Shown: one piece after another, positions 5,495-6,010 of the stretch
Layout of the letters: each line of letters opens with the position of its first letter
Position numbering within the stretch: the first letter of the stretch is position 1
DNA from: Mycoplasmatota bacterium
Lineage (GTDB): Bacteria > Bacillota_I > Bacilli_A > RF39 > UBA660
Assembly: GCA_012512795.1 (NCBI GenBank)
Contig: JAAZDL010000142.1
Coordinates: 1 to 6,010 of the forward strand
Reading direction: 5' to 3'
DNA length: 6,010 nt
The notes under the pieces: model-generated
What the model saw: the letters and a program-made list of their open reading frames with translations, nothing else
Told to the model about the DNA's origin: nothing
Databases searched by the model: none
Translations under genes and position numbers: made by a program

Positions 5495-6010
5495 GTATAG
5501 TTCTTTATATTTATCAGCTAGAACATAAATATCTTTACTACTCATAAATAATAATACAGCATTTTCGTATTCTAATAATTTATCAGCAGTATCTATTTCA
5601 ATATGTTCTCCATTTTTTACATAATCAAGTATGTTTTGATATGTTATATGATCATAACCAATTTCTTTTCTATCTACTCCTATATCCATAATATAAGCTT
5701 TATCAGCTAGATTTAAAGCATCTGCAAACTCTTTATAAAAATGTTCTACTCTTGATCTAGTATGTGCTTTAAATATTGCAATTAATTTTCTATCTGGATA
5801 TTTCTTTTTAGCAGCTTCTATAGTTACTTTCACTTCAGTAGGGTGATGAGCATAATCATCAATTAAAATATTACTTTCAAACTTTTCTTCAATAAATCTT
5901 CTTTTAGCATGTTCTATTTTAGCAACTTGATTTCTTATTTCATCTTTATCAATATTTTCTAAATAACAAACTGTAATAACTCCCATAGCATTAAGAAGTA
6001 AATGATCTCC
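5477..6010 (-). CDS. murC: UDP-N-acetylmuramate--L-alanine ligase, C-terminal part
   Basis: MurC adds L-alanine to UDP-N-acetylmuramate with ATP, the first peptide step of peptidoglycan synthesis in the cytoplasm. The frame is open to the window edge and gives 177 residues. The usual length is about 440, so the N-terminal ATP-binding part lies beyond the window. The visible start GDHLLLNAMGV matches the 'G-H-x-x-N-A' helix of the Mur ligase central domain. Then comes the diagnostic DDYAHHPTEV (51-60), the start of the C-terminal ligase domain, followed by KLIAIF with AHTRSR, where many MurC have a PHTxSR-like motif. Near the end LLFMSSKDI stands where MurC usually has a GAGDI-like sequence. 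The ATG at 5986 is internal, not the start. The last codons (Lys-rich, then Ser) and the stop are part of the shared terminator. Confidence 0.92.
   Translation of the reverse strand, partial: GDHLLLNAMGVITVCYLENIDKDEIRNQVAKIEHAKRRFIEEKFESNILIDDYAHHPTEVKVTIEAAKKKYPDRKLIAIFKAHTRSRVEHFYKEFADALNLADKAYIMDIGVDRKEIGYDHITYQNILDYVKNGEHIEIDTADKLLEYENAVLLFMSSKDIYVLADKYKELYKKKKS

Noticed and set aside
5984..5986. ATG as the start of murC
   Set aside because: The frame continues upstream to the window edge with residues that match MurC (GDHLLLNA), so this Met is internal.

Overview
The window comes from a very A+T-rich, low-GC Gram-positive bacterium of the Bacilli/Mollicutes-related part of the Firmicutes. 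Four things point there. A DnaI-type helicase loader lies close to thrS, as in Bacillus. A T-box riboswitch controls threonyl-tRNA synthetase. The ribosome binding sites are strong GGAGG types, and codons are A/T-rich. TGG serves for Trp, and a murC gene shows that the cell makes peptidoglycan. The species cannot be named from this sequence.

Layout, left to right. Bases 1-234 hold the last 77 codons of dnaI (helicase loader). Closely spaced behind it, on the same strand, are a LiaF-like four-helix membrane protein with four FGGV repeats (248-922) and a membrane-anchored, DUF4097-like repeat protein (919-1737). These two are translationally coupled by a GTGA overlap. A near-perfect extended -10 sigma-A promoter (1740-1768) then starts a monocistronic-looking gene for an unrecognised membrane-anchored protein (1796-2473). 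The 247-base gap that follows holds a threonine T-box leader (about 2492-2699). Behind it come an unrecognised 156-residue protein (2721-3191) and thrS (3193-4953), spaced as one operon. A terminator hairpin after thrS contains the -35 box of the next promoter, which drives a 143-residue unrecognised protein (5032-5463). The window ends with the 3' part of murC on the minus strand (5477-6010). murC converges on the preceding gene and shares a bidirectional terminator with it.

How the genes relate. dnaI (replication), thrS (translation) and murC (wall synthesis) are housekeeping genes. The LiaF-like/DUF4097 pair looks like an envelope-stress or membrane-sensing module placed behind dnaI.

Points most worth a second look. 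(1) ThrRS has no N-terminal TGS domain, although its editing and catalytic sites are intact. (2) The T-box terminator and antiterminator appear to be two pairing registers of one hairpin, rather than two separate hairpins. (3) An uncharacterised protein lies between the T-box and thrS, so threonine-tRNA charging should control it. (4) A Gly-Gly codon pair in the last FGGV repeat doubles as the Shine-Dalgarno of the next gene. I see no CRISPR array, transposon, rRNA or tRNA gene, and no clearly new defence-type system.
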